A stretch of 64,000 bases of DNA from positions 186,001 to 250,000 of the forward strand of contig JAANBB010000005.1 in NCBI GenBank assembly GCA_014621425.1, in the 5' to 3' direction. Shown here in pieces: positions 21,796-33,733 of the stretch (its first letter is position 1; the number at the start of each line of letters is the position of its first letter). A program made the translations under genes and the position numbers. This stretch comes from Cylindrodendrum hubeiense. Its lineage: Eukaryota; Ascomycota; Sordariomycetes; Hypocreales; Nectriaceae. Below the pieces are notes generated by a model, which saw only the letters and a program-made list of their open reading frames with translations, made no database searches and was not told where the DNA came from.

Positions 21796-23599
21796 ATGGC
21801 AACCGCCACGTCTTTAGAGGACCATGGCTTCATCGAGGTACATGACGGAGGCAATGAGCATATTTGCCGACGGCTGTGGTCCACCAGGCCTGTCTCCGCC
21901 CATGGCCCATGCACAGTCCCACGTACAAAGGTTGCGGCGGCGATTCGATCCGCGCTGAAAGACGCCAGAGTTGATGCCGATAACCGAAGCAAGTTTGTTC
22001 CCGTAGACAGTCTCGGCAAGATTATTACCGAATCGAATATTTTACAGCTGCTGCGTGAGCTGAAGTCATGCGACGACTTATCAGGACGGGACATGGAGCA
22101 GCTGGCGGCGAAGATATGCCGCGTTCCAGACGCGGCTCCTCGCTGTTCCTACCGGAAGGTTGTGGCGACATTAATTAAGATCGAACGAGAGGAAGATATC
22201 CCAAACATTGTACAAGAGGGGTTTAGAGATAATTGTCTTCCTTTGGTCTGTGCTTCTCGCACTTACGATCTACGACACCGAGCCACGCGCGAGCTATCTC
22301 GAACCATGCAGAAATGGCCTGCCAAGACACGATTGAAATTCTGGAAGGCTACCGACAAATACAACGCCCCCGTCTTCATGCGGCCTAAAACCAGGGGTAT
22401 TTATCATTATATTCTATATCAGCAAATGATTCTCCCATTTGAGGAGAAACTTGCCACCGAAGATGATGGTGGCGACTTCGAAGACGCCGACCCTGATGAT
22501 CAAGTGGATGGAGATGAGGGAGGGTTCAGCAAGGTTGAGTGTGTATATATACACCCCAGCCACTACGACTTTGGTGCCTATGGGGTATGCAGGTGTGCTC
22601 TGACGACCTAGTCCTACGCTGACGGATATCCAGATACCCACGAATGACCACAAATTCGCCATCAAGTCGCTTAATACGAAGCACAAGAAGGATTTTGAGG
22701 ATGAAGTCGAAGTTCTATTGCGTTTTACCCATCGCGAGGAGCATCAGCTCGTCAAACTCCTCGCGACTTACGAATTGCGGAAAGGGAAGGACGTCTCGTA
22801 CCATCTGATTTTCCCCTGGGCAGACTGGAGCGTTCGAACGCTGTGGAGGGAACTCAAGCCGGTGGATCAAAAGGACCCCTCGCGCCTCCAGTGGATTGCC
22901 GGCGAGTCCGTGGCGATTGGCAATTCGCTGGCCTTCATCCATGACGAATACGCCGCGGGGCTGAGCCCCGAGAAGCGTGAACGATGGGGACGCCACGGGG
23001 ATATCAAGGCGGGCAATTTCTTGGTATACAAGGATCCGTCTCGACCCACCGGTAGCGGATTAATCTTCATGGCTGATTTTGGCCTGTCGAGATTCCATCG
23101 CCAACAGTCTCGCTCCATGGTAAACCCCAGGGCGGCGTCCCCTTCATACCGCCCTCCCGAGTTCGACCTCGTAGGAGGCACCCTAAGTCGAAAATCCGAC
23201 ATTTGGAGTCTTGGGGCCTTCTTTTTGGAGTTTCTAACGTGGTATCTGAAAGGACATGAGGCGGTCGAGACTACTTTCCCGGAGTTCCGAGCTACAGAGG
23301 ACCATCAGCGCATCAACTCTGACATATTCTTTCAGATCGAAGAACGTGCAGGCTCCCAAAAGGCCAGTGTGAAACCAGAGGTCACGAAATGGATCACCTT
23401 TCTCCACTGTCACCAATATGCGTCGCATTATGTGCATGATCTTTTGGATCTGATCGAGACTAAAATGCTGGTCGTCAACAAGAACTCTCGCATAACAGCT
23501 ACCGATCTAAAAAAGGAGCTACAATCGATGTATCGTCGGTGCATGACTGAAAAAAAGTACACTACGGAAACTTGTGGCTGTGAGCAAAAAACGGCCTGA
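21796..23599 (+). CDS. protein kinase-like protein
   Basis: Two exons (21796-22584, 22634-23599) give about 584 residues. The N-terminal 260 residues are unfamiliar, ending in an acidic patch (DDGGDFEDADPDDQ). The intron falls at the start of the kinase fold. Conserved kinase features: FAIKSL with the ATP-binding Lys (about 274), an alpha-C Glu in FEDEVEVL, the catalytic loop HGDIKAGN (Asp about 386), DFGLS (Asp about 411), the SPSYRPPE activation segment and KSDIWSLG. All core catalytic residues are present, so activity is plausible, though the Gly-rich loop is degenerate. The HGDIK form is typical of lineage-specific fungal kinases, often near incompatibility genes; a signalling or defence role here is inference. 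Confidence 0.85.
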
Positions 23600-24988
23600 C
23601 TATCTTTGCGCAGCATGCCTGCACGAATCGCTGGGAAACGGCTCCGCAAACGAACGAGGCATCTCGCGAAGCCGAAGATGCTCACTGCGACCATGCGGAA
23701 CTTGTTTTTTGAAACAAGAGGTAACAGCTTCCCCCCAACTTAAAAGTGAAAATGCTAATGGCGGTCAGGCATTCATGGTACCATCTCTCAACCGGAGTCT
23801 CAAATATTGAGGTCGCTGAGCGATCAATGGCGCCGACCCGCGTACTACCCAACGACGGATTCCGAGTCTTTGGCCAGCGCGAGCTGTTCCAGTCTGGGTG
23901 TACCAGTAATTTTTGGAATTCGGCGCGCGAAGCCCTTAGGAGAATGTAAGCTGTAGAATTGGCGTTGGTCTAGAACTGGTTCACCGAGGTGTTTTGGGTG
24001 TTGATGAGATGAGGGACGATGCAATTTCTTTGATTTATGATGAAATAGCGGGTGTGGCCAATTTTCCTGCGTTTAGATACCATAATCCACATGATTAGAA
24101 ACTGTCGTAGTGCTGGTGTGCATTCTTCTCCAATTCCGATAATTCGTCCTGTAATTATTCAGTTCGCTGCGAGTAGAATTTGCTAGAGAAGCCATACTTT
24201 GTTAAGAAGCCAAGGCCCAGAGATGATGTAACGATTATTTCTCAACTGCAGGCTGTCAGCATCGAACCCGGCTGAAAATCAGGACCGCCACTGCGCCACT
24301 CACTCGGAGGCTGTACTGCCCCTGTCCCCAGAGCTGGTCGAGGCCCTGTCTCAGCTTGGACGGATCCTTGTAGGCTTTGCGCAGCACATGTTCCGCCGTC
24401 GAGCTGGTGCTCGAGACGGAGGACAGACTGCTCCCCGTGGACCTTCGTGAGATCATACTTCGCCGTCTCGTTGTTGGCAGCCCCGGTTGGTAACGGCTGG
24501 ATACACTTGTCGAATTCGTGGCGAGGGCAGCGAAAGTTGGCCACCGCTTTATGGGCCATGTGCCGTAATTGAATCAGGCTCGGCAGCGCACAGCCTGACT
24601 CCAGCGCCTGGAGGTGGAACGGGCGGTGATCATCGTGCATGAACGGCCACGAGTCTACGGGTGCCACGTCACCGAGCCTGCAGCTAAGACACGCCGCATG
24701 AGGCGGCCATGTAACAGTACACCAGGCCAAATATCGGAAGCCCAACATCGTCTCAGGATGGCCGCAGAGTCGGGCGAAATTGCACACTGAGGTGAACCAC
24801 TCATTCCGCTGTTAGGGGACCACAGCAGCTGCAGGTCGGCGTATTCAGCAACACAGCCCCATGCATGGCAATTTCATCTCACGAGCTTTTCGGACCGGGC
24901 CGAAGCCGCTTTCTTCTCTTCCATCAGACAATCAGCCAATCTCTCTAGCAGCTGCCGACTGCAACGGTCAAGCCACGCGCTTCGTGAC
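23600..24988. other. intergenic with an unassigned minus frame
   Basis: About 1.4 kb. A 181-codon minus frame at 24242-24787 and an overlapping shifted frame at 24256-24456 both have moderately protein-like composition. No start, motif or splice model joins them convincingly. Could be a decayed gene. Confidence 0.35.
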
Positions 24989-26687
24989 ATGGACTGGGCA
25001 TCTGATGAATTCGACTTTACCGATAATGACTTGAGGCTATTCCAATATGAGGAGCGGGAATCTATTGTCATACAACGGTCTACGTGCGATGATGTAATAT
25101 AACTCCCTCAGGATCACTATTTTAAATCGCTAGGCTGACTATTTGCTTCAGTCATTTCAACGAGACGTGGTGGTTTCTGAGGCGGGTTGGACAGAATGGC
25201 TCAAGACTGTCCGTTACTGATACATGCTCACTAAAGTTTCCAGCGATGCTTACTGGTGCATAGAAGATTTCAGAGGATACTAAAGCACCAAAGATTTGTT
25301 TCATGTACGAATTTGTTCCCGTTCTAGACTAAACCTGCCTGACAACGCCATGTAGCATCTGCAGTAGGGCAAAGAACTTCTCGGAAGATGAAGCATCGCC
25401 ACTCTCCTACGTGCCATTCTCTCGTTCTACCTTCAAGGACATACTTCGCAAGTTCCGAATTCACCGCACAATAGCAAGGACAGTCTCTCGTGAGCCGGCC
25501 TACTTTTCATCGACGACTATTGACGAACCAGACCACCTTGCACCAAGCATAGGTGAGTAATGTGCAGATGTGATGCAATCAGCATTGATGACTGACAGAT
25601 ACCTGGTCCAGTTTTGACATGTCGCACGTCCTCCGCCTGGTCAGACGATGTCGCCATGGCTTTAACCCACTCCCCTCAAACAAGCACGACGTTTGCCATC
25701 ATATTCGGATGCAACGAAATGCAGCGGAGACAAATCGAGGGGCGCGTGAGAGCAGTAACTCCGATGGCTCTAGCACACCCGGGGCTTTTGCCAGGCATAC
25801 TCGCCGAGCTGGAACGAAAGCGTTTGACAGAACTAGTTGAATACACGTTGGATAGATTTACCCTCAGAGCCGGGGGTACCTCGACTGGTGCCAGCGAGCA
25901 TGTAGACACGCTGCACATGAGTGAACAGCAAATGGGCGAGTATTTGGAGCTTTGTTACGAGAGTCAAAACCTTGCCAAAGAGTTCAAAGCCGTCAAACGG
26001 CAGCTTTCCAAAATGACTCAGTTCTGTGACGATATTTCTTTCCCAGGTCTTTGTCCTCGCATAACCCACGACGAAATGATTACAACAGAGACCATTCAGG
26101 AAGGACTGGCGAATATCGGGACCAAAATCAAGAAGCGAACCATCGAAATCATGGATGAATATGATAACAAGATTGACGAGTGCGGCATGGTCATGGATAA
26201 TACTTCAATCACGATGCAAACTGTAAGTAATACCCAGCTCCAGAACGGTGATTCAAAACTAAACACTAGATGCCAAAGATATGGAATCACATCGCCCGGC
26301 ACGATGCATCCATCAACACTAAAATCTCCATAGCGAACACCTCAATAGCGCTTGATTCTAAACAGGACAATGCGCAGATGAGGTCAATAGCTCTACTAAC
26401 GATGATCTACCTCCCAGTATCAGCCATCGCGGTAATAGCAAAGCATGATCCTATCCGCTGCGCACCACAGCTAATCCTGACCGCAGGCCATTTTCAGTAT
26501 GGGAATATTTGACTGGTCGCCCGGTGCGGGCACTGTTGTATCCAAGTACATCTGGATTTTCGTCGTTCTATCTGTGGGGTTAACGGTTGTCACAGTGCTT
26601 GCCTGGTATCTTGCGACGCGCGACAAGAAGAAGAAGAACGTGGGGGCGATTGAGGAGCTGGGGATGAGACCATCCGAAACCTTTTAG
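24989..26687 (+). CDS. fungal CorA-like membrane protein, 5' half uncertain
   Basis: The C-terminal half is secure: exons about 25364-25552, 25612-26222, 26270-26431 and 26487-26687 join in phase. They encode the family block FSEDEASPLSYVPFSRSTF, a helical stalk with ELERKRLTELVEY, and the membrane end MIYLPVSAIAAIFSMGIFDW followed by a second helix (YIWIFVVLSVGLTVVTVLAW). This matches fungal proteins related to CorA-type Mg channels, which keep the two C-terminal helices but not always the GMN motif (here SMG). Upstream, an ATG at 24989 starts a coding-like stretch (to WTEWLKT near 25218), but I cannot bridge it to 25364 without stops, so the 5' half may be decayed or have exons I did not resolve. 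Ion transport is unproven. Confidence 0.7.
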
Positions 26688-28683
26688 CGACAATATTTAA
26701 TTACTTTTTCCTCTATTGCTTGCAACATCTGTGGCTCCTACTTGTTTCGATTCCACACGGCCCATTTTATCATCTGGTCTTATTTTGTGGACCATATTTT
26801 ACGTCGCTTGACGACTTGGGCGATGCAGCAAAATGAATTTATTCGGGCATGTCACTGATGCTTGCCCTTCTCCCAGGCTAGAGCCAGGTTCAGGGTGATA
26901 TGTGTACCGGGTAGGGCTGAGGCGAAGGACAGGATTGATGGAAAGAATGTCAGGGAGCGGGGCACGAAGCATATCAGAATTAAGCTTGAATGAGGATTTA
27001 TGAGACGCGAAGCACGATGCCTGTTTGCTCCTGGAGATTGGTCGGGAGGATACCCGATGGGACACATGTGGGGTGATCTGCCCCTGGCTAAGCCTACCGT
27101 GTAGTTGGCGTAATTTAATCATCGTGTCCGTTCTCCTGACGGATTCCTGTCTCTTCACTAGTTATCTGCCTCCTCCCTCACGTGCTCATGGCTGGATGAA
27201 GGCAAATTGGGAGCTATCGAGACGCTAAGGGAAACTGTTGGAGTATGATCAATAGTTCCGGTAGCGCAGCGGCCTAATTCAACCTGGTGCGAGGCGCCTC
27301 GCTTTCTTCCATGGCACTTTTTTCCTTTTCCTTTCTTTTTCTGTTGAAGCCTGCATCTCCATTTCCGTTTTTGTTCAGCGGATGGGCCAGGGAGTAAACG
27401 GATTTGTCTGGTTCTAGACCTTGTGGAGCGGTTTTAACTCGGAACCCAGCGATATTTAGGCCTGCGACAGGGGATGAGACGGAAAGCATGGGAGTCTGGA
27501 CACGGCAGGTCTAGAACACGCTCTAGAGTGTGGCAGCTGTGGGTATTGGGTGGAGATGGGCCGGGAATGGAACAACAGCTGTGTTCAGGGCCATGCAGCT
27601 GCGGGGTGCTTGCTTCTCCTTTCCATCTTGTCGAAGTGTGGTGATTGAGTCCAATATGGCTAGCTGTGGTTCCATTTCTTCTTGTTGTACCATAGACCAG
27701 CAAGAGATGAGCTACCTGTTCAGGTTGACGAGACACGGTGTGATTCCCATCCAGGCAGCCAAACGCAACAACTGGAACCGTAGAGACAGTAAATGGCTCC
27801 GGGGTTGTTAGGTCTCTGTCGCCAAGGAGGGGGCCGGTCTTTTCGACGACCCGTCACCTGCTTCCGATTCCGAGAGCGAAAATTCCATCTTCCCGGGCCA
27901 ACACCATGCCGCTACCAAAATCCTGTCACCTGCGAGCTACGTCCGGTTCGCCAAATGGCGAATGCTCATTGCCCGCATTGCCTATTTCCTCCTCCCTAGC
28001 TTTCTCCAAGGCCGCAATATGCGTGATCAGATCAGGCCCCTTGGGATATAACAGGTGTTGAGGATGACTGGTACTCCATTTGATGAGTATACACAAATAA
28101 TACACACATGATCATAATGACTAAATACATGTTGACTCCTCTGACATAACCAATGCACGATACCTTGAGAAAGATAATATAACAACAGCTAGTGACGTGA
28201 GTCTTGGGCACATTTTTTAACATACCATATCCGTCATTTGCTAATACAGATATGTATCAGATCTTCACGCTGCTAATCACCGGGGATTGGACATCTCCGT
28301 ACGACGGAGCGCTCCGGGTCTCGTCGCCACGGAGAAATCCGCGCTTTGTTAGTCTAAGCAAGGATCCCCGCACAACGGTAATTGTCAAAGGCACCCTAGA
28401 CCTTGGTATGACGATCATCATTGCAATTACCCCAGATCACATCGAACGATGCGGGGGAAGATTATTCCCAAATAACCGTAGTACTTATTTATTCATTCAC
28501 TACTTAATAGCTAGCGTGCATTCACCACACGGATCTATCCACCGGGCTTCTCCGTATCAAGTATTGGTAACAATAACCTTGCGAAGTTATCGAAACATAA
28601 AACAGCAGTAACCCAAAAGTTGTTGAATTTCACACGGGCTATTCGTCTCAAATTCACTGCCGAAAATTTAACAAGTCTCCAGT
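26688..28683. other. long intergenic region
   Basis: Two kb without a supported gene. Open frames reach 135 codons (28204-28611) but have no motif or coding bias. The last few hundred bases should be the lactonase promoter. Confidence 0.4.
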
Positions 28684-29994
28684 ATGATAGCTTCCCGATT
28701 GAAGCACCTCATCCTTTGGCCAGGTTTGGCACATGCCTACTTGAGAGACCTCCCCTCATCCTTTGACTCGAGTCCGGCCATCTGGGCACACATCTCATAT
28801 GATGATTCCTCTGTCGCTGTTCTTTCAGGCTCATTCAACCGCTCTATCCTTGACCCGCTATTCGAAACCACTACAAGTGATGCGAAATTGACTGCCAGGT
28901 ATGTCTATGTCCAATAGAAAAGTAGCATTTTCTAATGCCGGTGCAGCAATGAGTTCCTCAACACCACGGATTTCATTGCATATGATGACAAGTTCCTGGA
29001 ACTGATCGGACCCAAAGCAACAGTGAAACATGTTCAAAAACTCGCATACCAGTCGCATGAGGCTCCCTGTTTTAATTCTAAAACAAAAGAACTGTTTTTT
29101 GTTGAATGGGGCCCACCAGGAGGCGAAAATGGCACTCACACATGGCAGTACATGCTCAACACCAAGACCAACAAATTGCGCAAGGTTACAACTAACCCTC
29201 CAACCATCAATGCCCACGGTTGTGTCATATACCAAGAAAAGATGTATGTGGTGACTGATGGAGGGCCAAATGAAACTGGCGCACTTGTTCGGATTGATCC
29301 CACTACCCTTAAAAAGAAGGTGTTGCTCAACAACTACTACCAACAACCATTCATGGGGTTCAATGATCTTGATATTGATTCAAACGGAAACTTTTGGCTT
29401 ACAGACTCCAAGTCTGCCTACGTAGGTGCAGAGTCAATCTTAGCTCAAGGATGGCACTAACTCTTCCAGGGATGGGATCTGATTTCCTTCTACCCGCCTA
29501 CTAACCCCACCGTATACATGGTCAATGGTACCACTATGCGCCCAAAAGCTGTTCATCTTACGACCGGGAATGCAAATGGCGTCGCGTTTGGACTGTCAAA
29601 ATACGGCCGCGGCACGCTGTATCTGCCAGACACCGGTCTATCTGAATTCAAGCCGGTTTCTAGGAAGAACCCTTATGGCAATCGGGCGTTGTTGTCATAT
29701 GACATTTCCGATGAAGGTGGTGTGTTGACAAATGCCAAACTACTCAACAACCCGATTTCATACTTCTATGACGGCATTCGAGTGTCTAGGAATGGGTGGA
29801 TATTTGCTGGGGCTGGGGACGGCGTTGATGTTATTGACCCCACATCCGGGCTGACTCTTGGAACGATCCGTGTTGGGGGAGGAGAAAATCTTGCTGTGAG
29901 CTTGGCTTTCGGGGAAAATGAGCTTTGGATCGTTGGTAGGGGTGGTGTTTGGCATGTTTCTGGGATTCACGAGAAGCTAGCTCGCCGATGGTAG
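28684..29994 (+). CDS. SMP-30/gluconolactonase-type lactonohydrolase
   Basis: Six-bladed beta-propeller enzyme expected to open a lactone ring using a bound metal. Exons 28684-28898, 28947-29421 and 29470-29994 join in phase to about 404 residues. A hydrophobic N-terminus may be a signal peptide. Typical blocks are SHEAPCFNSKTKELFFVEWG (metal-site Glu), NAHGCVIYQEKMYVVTDGG, GFNDLDIDSNGNFWLTDS and the C-terminal SYFYDGIRVSRNGWIFAG, where the repeated Asp/Asn residues line the channel. Asn-linked glycosylation sites support secretion. It sits about 500 bases before a type-B carboxylesterase on the same strand, a pairing suggestive of breaking down lactone or ester compounds. Substrate unknown. 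Confidence 0.88.
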
Positions 29995-30503
29995 GCCAGT
30001 TAACGTAAAAGACGATAGGCAACTTCAACCCTAGGCGGAGTCGCATTATTACGAAAATGGAAATCTAGGCGCCTATCCTTCTAGCATCCCACAATAAATA
30101 CCCTCATGCCAAGATTAACATCGCCACGGCGTTCAGATCTGTGCTCCGGCCATAAACTTTGGCCTCACGTTTTCAGCCAAGACTAGACCACTTTACTGGT
30201 TACTACTATTGGAGTCTGATGATATCATTTCTCCACTTCACGTAATGTAACCTGCCTTTTTCGACTGCCATTCCGAGTTTAAATTACTCTGACCGATATT
30301 TGAAGCGAATTGCAGGGAATAATGGCGATTACAATGGCACAATAGTGGGTTCCAGCCGAGTCATTAACGTGCGGGGTAAGAAAGTGGGATAATACCCCTT
30401 GCAGGACAACGAGAACGGACCCAATGATGGAGAGGATAAATACTTGCAGAGTTCTTACCGGATTTTTCTATCCGTTTCAGTTAACGGAGATGCGGCAGCC
30501 ACA
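29995..30503. other. intergenic, carboxylesterase promoter
   Basis: About 500 bases with no gene. The carboxylesterase frame extends upstream to 30399 without an earlier ATG that starts a signal peptide. Confidence 0.5.
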
Positions 30504-32168
30504 ATGAGACTTCTTAATCCAATCAGCGCAGTCCTTGCCGCGTCGCAGGTTCCCCTTTCTCAGGCCACCAGTAGCAACTCGAAAACACCAATCAAGCTTG
30601 AAGGCTATGGCAAATTCTCCGGAACAGTCCTCAATACAACCTATACCAGTCAAGCACTCCCAAAACCAGTCGACGCCTGGCTTGGTATTGACTACGCTAC
30701 ACAACCAACCGGCGAAGGCCGATTCAGCCCTGTAGACTGGCCCGCCGCGTTCAAAGGTGTCAAGTCAGCAGACACCTATGGAAAGGTGTGCATCCAAGAG
30801 GCAATTTCCAGTCTCCCAGTCAGTATCCAAGATGAAGCTTGTCTCAACTTCAACGTTTATCGAACGCAAGGAGTGCCCTTGAGCCAGAAGGTGCCTGTTC
30901 TTGTCTGGATTCACGGAGGATCTTTCTATGCTGGTAGTTGGAAGAGCTTCGATGGAGCTGCTTTCGTCGCTTCCTCGCCCGTTCCGATTATCGTGGTGAA
31001 TTTCCACTACCGCATTAACTCGTTGGGATTTCTACCGTCTGCTCTTTTCGAAGACGAGGGTCTGCTGAACCTTGGCGTTCGCGATCAGCATCAACTCCTG
31101 CTGTTCGTTCAGAAGCACATTAAATCCTTCGGAGGCAACCCGAAAGCCGTCACCCTCGGAGGACGTTCTGCCGGTGGTCATTCTGTCGGAATTCACTATT
31201 TCCACAACTACGGCAAGGAATCCAAGCAATTGTTTGCACGAGCCATACACCAATCCGGCTCCGTTACCTCCAGGGCGTTTCCCAACGCGAGCTACCCGCT
31301 CTACCAGACTCAATATGCAGAGTACTTGGCTTACCTTGGATGCGATGAGGAAGAGAGCAACAAGGCGACACTCGCATGCCTTCGAAGCGCCGATGTGGAT
31401 GATATTCGAACCATCAGCTCCAAGATTTACAACGACTATAACCCAGTTTTGACATGGCCTTTTCAGCCTGTGCATGGCGGCTTCTTATTCGAGAAGCCCG
31501 GCTCGCAATCTGGCTACGATGGGACTTTTTTCCATGTCCCAACAATCAGTTCCACTACCACCGACGAAGGCAAATTCTACGTGCCTGGAGACCTTGAGAC
31601 AAACGAAGAATTCCTGGATTATTTGACCAACATTTCTCCAGCTCTAAACGCCAAAGATATTTCACTCCTGGATTCTTTATATGCTGATCCGGCGACCGAC
31701 CCCACGTCACCCTTCGCCAACTCTCCCAACAGCACACAGTATAACCGCCTGGCGGCAGCTTGGAGCGATTACGCATACATCTGTCCAGGCCAAGAAACGG
31801 CATATCGGACATCCACCGCCGGTGTACCCACATGGAAGGTCCGCTTCAACACGCCCAACAACGTCCCCGCTTGGAAGGGCATCCCACACACATCTGATAC
31901 ACAATACACATGGAACGAGGCTACGGCTCAGTACCCTGAGATCAGCCACATCTATCACGGATACCTCTCCAGTTTTGTCGCCAGCGGAGATCCCAATAAA
32001 CACAGATACCCTGGTAGCCCGAAGTGGCCTCAATATAAAGGAGCCGCGGATAAGCCGCAACAGCTAGTTGTGCAGCCCAAGGGGACACAGGTCGAGCAGG
32101 ATAAGATCAGAAAGGAAGCTTGCCTTTTCTGGCGAGATTCTGAACGAGCTACCAGGCTGAACAAATAG
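30504..32168 (+). CDS. type-B carboxylesterase, secreted
   Basis: Alpha/beta-hydrolase of the carboxylesterase/cholinesterase family, 554 residues without introns. The ATG at 30504 gives a signal-like N-terminus (MRLLNPISAVLAASQVPLSQ); the frame runs further upstream but lacks one. Conserved elements are the oxyanion-hole block VLVWIHGGSFYAGS, nucleophile Ser222 in GGRSAGG (fungal GRSAG variant of GESAG), acid Glu in TDEGKF and the likely catalytic His in IYHGYLSSFVASGDPN. Several N-glycosylation sequons fit extracellular hydrolysis of esters. Same strand as the upstream lactonase and tail-to-tail with the Old Yellow Enzyme. Confidence 0.93.
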   Translation: MRLLNPISAVLAASQVPLSQATSSNSKTPIKLEGYGKFSGTVLNTTYTSQALPKPVDAWLGIDYATQPTGEGRFSPVDWPAAFKGVKSADTYGKVCIQEAISSLPVSIQDEACLNFNVYRTQGVPLSQKVPVLVWIHGGSFYAGSWKSFDGAAFVASSPVPIIVVNFHYRINSLGFLPSALFEDEGLLNLGVRDQHQLLLFVQKHIKSFGGNPKAVTLGGRSAGGHSVGIHYFHNYGKESKQLFARAIHQSGSVTSRAFPNASYPLYQTQYAEYLAYLGCDEEESNKATLACLRSADVDDIRTISSKIYNDYNPVLTWPFQPVHGGFLFEKPGSQSGYDGTFFHVPTISSTTTDEGKFYVPGDLETNEEFLDYLTNISPALNAKDISLLDSLYADPATDPTSPFANSPNSTQYNRLAAAWSDYAYICPGQETAYRTSTAGVPTWKVRFNTPNNVPAWKGIPHTSDTQYTWNEATAQYPEISHIYHGYLSSFVASGDPNKHRYPGSPKWPQYKGAADKPQQLVVQPKGTQVEQDKIRKEACLFWRDSERATRLNK

Positions 32169-32442
32169 GTTCCCTGGAGACATTAACAGGGAGCTGGTAT
32201 GTTCAGCATGACATCCATCAGCGCTAGCGATTCTATTCAGCGAGGTACCTCAAGCATCTCGCCATGTGGGTCTAGTCGAAAGCAAATGGCATGTCACTAG
32301 TCACCCGAGTTATTTGGTTCACACACTGTAAACTTGGCTCGGCCAGCAGTAAACAAGATCATAGATAGATGCAAAAATAGTATTCAGTTTTTAATTAACA
32401 ACCCAAGCGCCTGTGCAATGCTTAACGCCTAATCATATGTCC

Positions 32443-33618
32443 TTAGATGCGAGCAGCAGGCCCGGTAGTAGCTGCGAGGAACTCGTCGCTGAACGCATAG
32501 TCGTTATAACCGGTATTGCTCTTCTTCACGTAGAAGGTATCGCGGTTGTAGGGGGTGAAGGGCACACCGTTCTTGGCTCGGAAGACAAGATCGGGGTTGG
32601 AGATGAAGTGACGGCCAAAGGCAACGCCGATGTCCCAGTTCTTATAGCGTCCATCGAGAGCCTCGGTGGCGCTCTCGGGGGTGTAACCACCAGCAACAAA
32701 CACAGGCGACTGGTTGTTCCACTCCTCGAGAATGAACTCGAGCTTCTGCTCCTTGTCGCCGAAGGGCTGCACGAGGTCCAATGGCTGCGCGGCAACGATG
32801 CCGAGATTGATGGGGTTGCCACGGGCCTCAACCAGAGACAGATAGGCGAGGTTGTATCCAGCCTTCTTCAGCTCACGGATAATGTAGCTGGTCTGCTCCC
32901 AAGTATCCTTGGAGAAGGAGCCCTGGAAGGTAGCGAAGGGGCTGAGACGCAGACCAGTGCGCTCGGCACCAACCTCCTCAACAACAGCCTTGATAACCTC
33001 GAGCAAGAAGCGAGCGCGGTTCTCGACCGAGCCGCCCCACTTGTCAGTGCGGTTGTTGATGCTGTCACGGGTGAACTGGTCAACGAGGTAACCATGGGCG
33101 CCGTGAATCTCAACACCATCACCGCCGGCAGCGACAACGTTCTTGGCGGCATTTCGGAAATCGGCAATCTTCTGCAGGATCTCCTCCTCGGTCAGGGCCT
33201 CGGGGGGGACGGGGCGACCCTCCATCTGCTGGTTGGTGCTGGAGGCGTACTTGAAGCCACGGCTCTTGACGTAGGCGGGGTTGCCAGCACGGCCAAGATC
33301 CCAGAGCTGCTGGAAAATGAAGCTGCCCTTCTCGTGGACAGCCTCGTAGACGCGCTTCCAGCCGGCAGTCTCCTCCTCGGTAGTGACACCGGGCAGGTTG
33401 GGGTCGGCCTCGGCGGCCTGAGAAACACCAGTAGCCTCGCTGATGAGGAGAGTGCCGGGGACTGAGGCACGGTCGGAGTAGTACTTGATCATCATGTCAA
33501 GGGGAGCGTGGTTGTCATCGTTTCGGTAGCGAGTAAGAGGAGCCATGGCAACGCGGTGGGAGAGCGGCAGGTTGCCGACCTTGAGGGGCTGCCACAGTCT
33601 AGATTCGGGAGAAGTCAT
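32443..33618 (-). CDS. Old Yellow Enzyme-type NADPH dehydrogenase
   Basis: FMN-dependent ene-reductase that reduces activated C=C bonds using NADPH, in the cytosol. Intron-free frame of 391 residues; ATG at 33618 (further extension uses GTG). Family motifs: LWQPLKVGNLPLSHRVAMAP at the N-terminus, HGAHGYLVDQFTRDSINNRT with the substrate-binding His and Asn region, and DIGVAFGRHFISNPDL near the C-terminus, which holds the flavin phosphate. Codon use is strongly biased to C-ending codons, unlike most neighbours. It even keeps a 350-codon frame open on the antisense strand, suggesting high expression. It may serve detoxification with the two neighbouring hydrolases. Confidence 0.95.
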   Translation of the reverse strand: MTSPESRLWQPLKVGNLPLSHRVAMAPLTRYRNDDNHAPLDMMIKYYSDRASVPGTLLISEATGVSQAAEADPNLPGVTTEEETAGWKRVYEAVHEKGSFIFQQLWDLGRAGNPAYVKSRGFKYASSTNQQMEGRPVPPEALTEEEILQKIADFRNAAKNVVAAGGDGVEIHGAHGYLVDQFTRDSINNRTDKWGGSVENRARFLLEVIKAVVEEVGAERTGLRLSPFATFQGSFSKDTWEQTSYIIRELKKAGYNLAYLSLVEARGNPINLGIVAAQPLDLVQPFGDKEQKLEFILEEWNNQSPVFVAGGYTPESATEALDGRYKNWDIGVAFGRHFISNPDLVFRAKNGVPFTPYNRDTFYVKKSNTGYNDYAFSDEFLAATTGPAARI

Positions 33619-33725
33619 TGTGAATAGTTGTTGGGTTTGTAGTAGTTGAAAGGTAAGAGAGGAAATGTGAAAAGACACTGCTGGTTGTGATGTACAAATT
33701 ATTTTTCAAGTGTCTCAAGGTTGAG

Positions 33726-33733
33726 ATATATAC
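33726..33733 (-). promoter_or_regulatory. TATA-like element of the Old Yellow Enzyme gene
   Basis: GTATATAT read on the minus strand about 110 bases before the ATG at 33618. Confidence 0.4.

Noticed and set aside
24242..24787. 181-codon minus-strand ORF
   Set aside because: Composition is borderline, no motif is seen and another frame at 24256-24456 is equally plausible. Kept only as a note in the intergenic entry.
27256..27300. tRNA-like A box (TAGCGCAGCGG)
   Set aside because: No B box (GGTTCGA-type) follows at the right distance and no acceptor stem forms.
32413..33465. 350-codon plus-strand ORF
   Set aside because: It is antisense to the Old Yellow Enzyme gene. Strong C-ending codon bias there removes stops on the opposite strand; the product has no motif.
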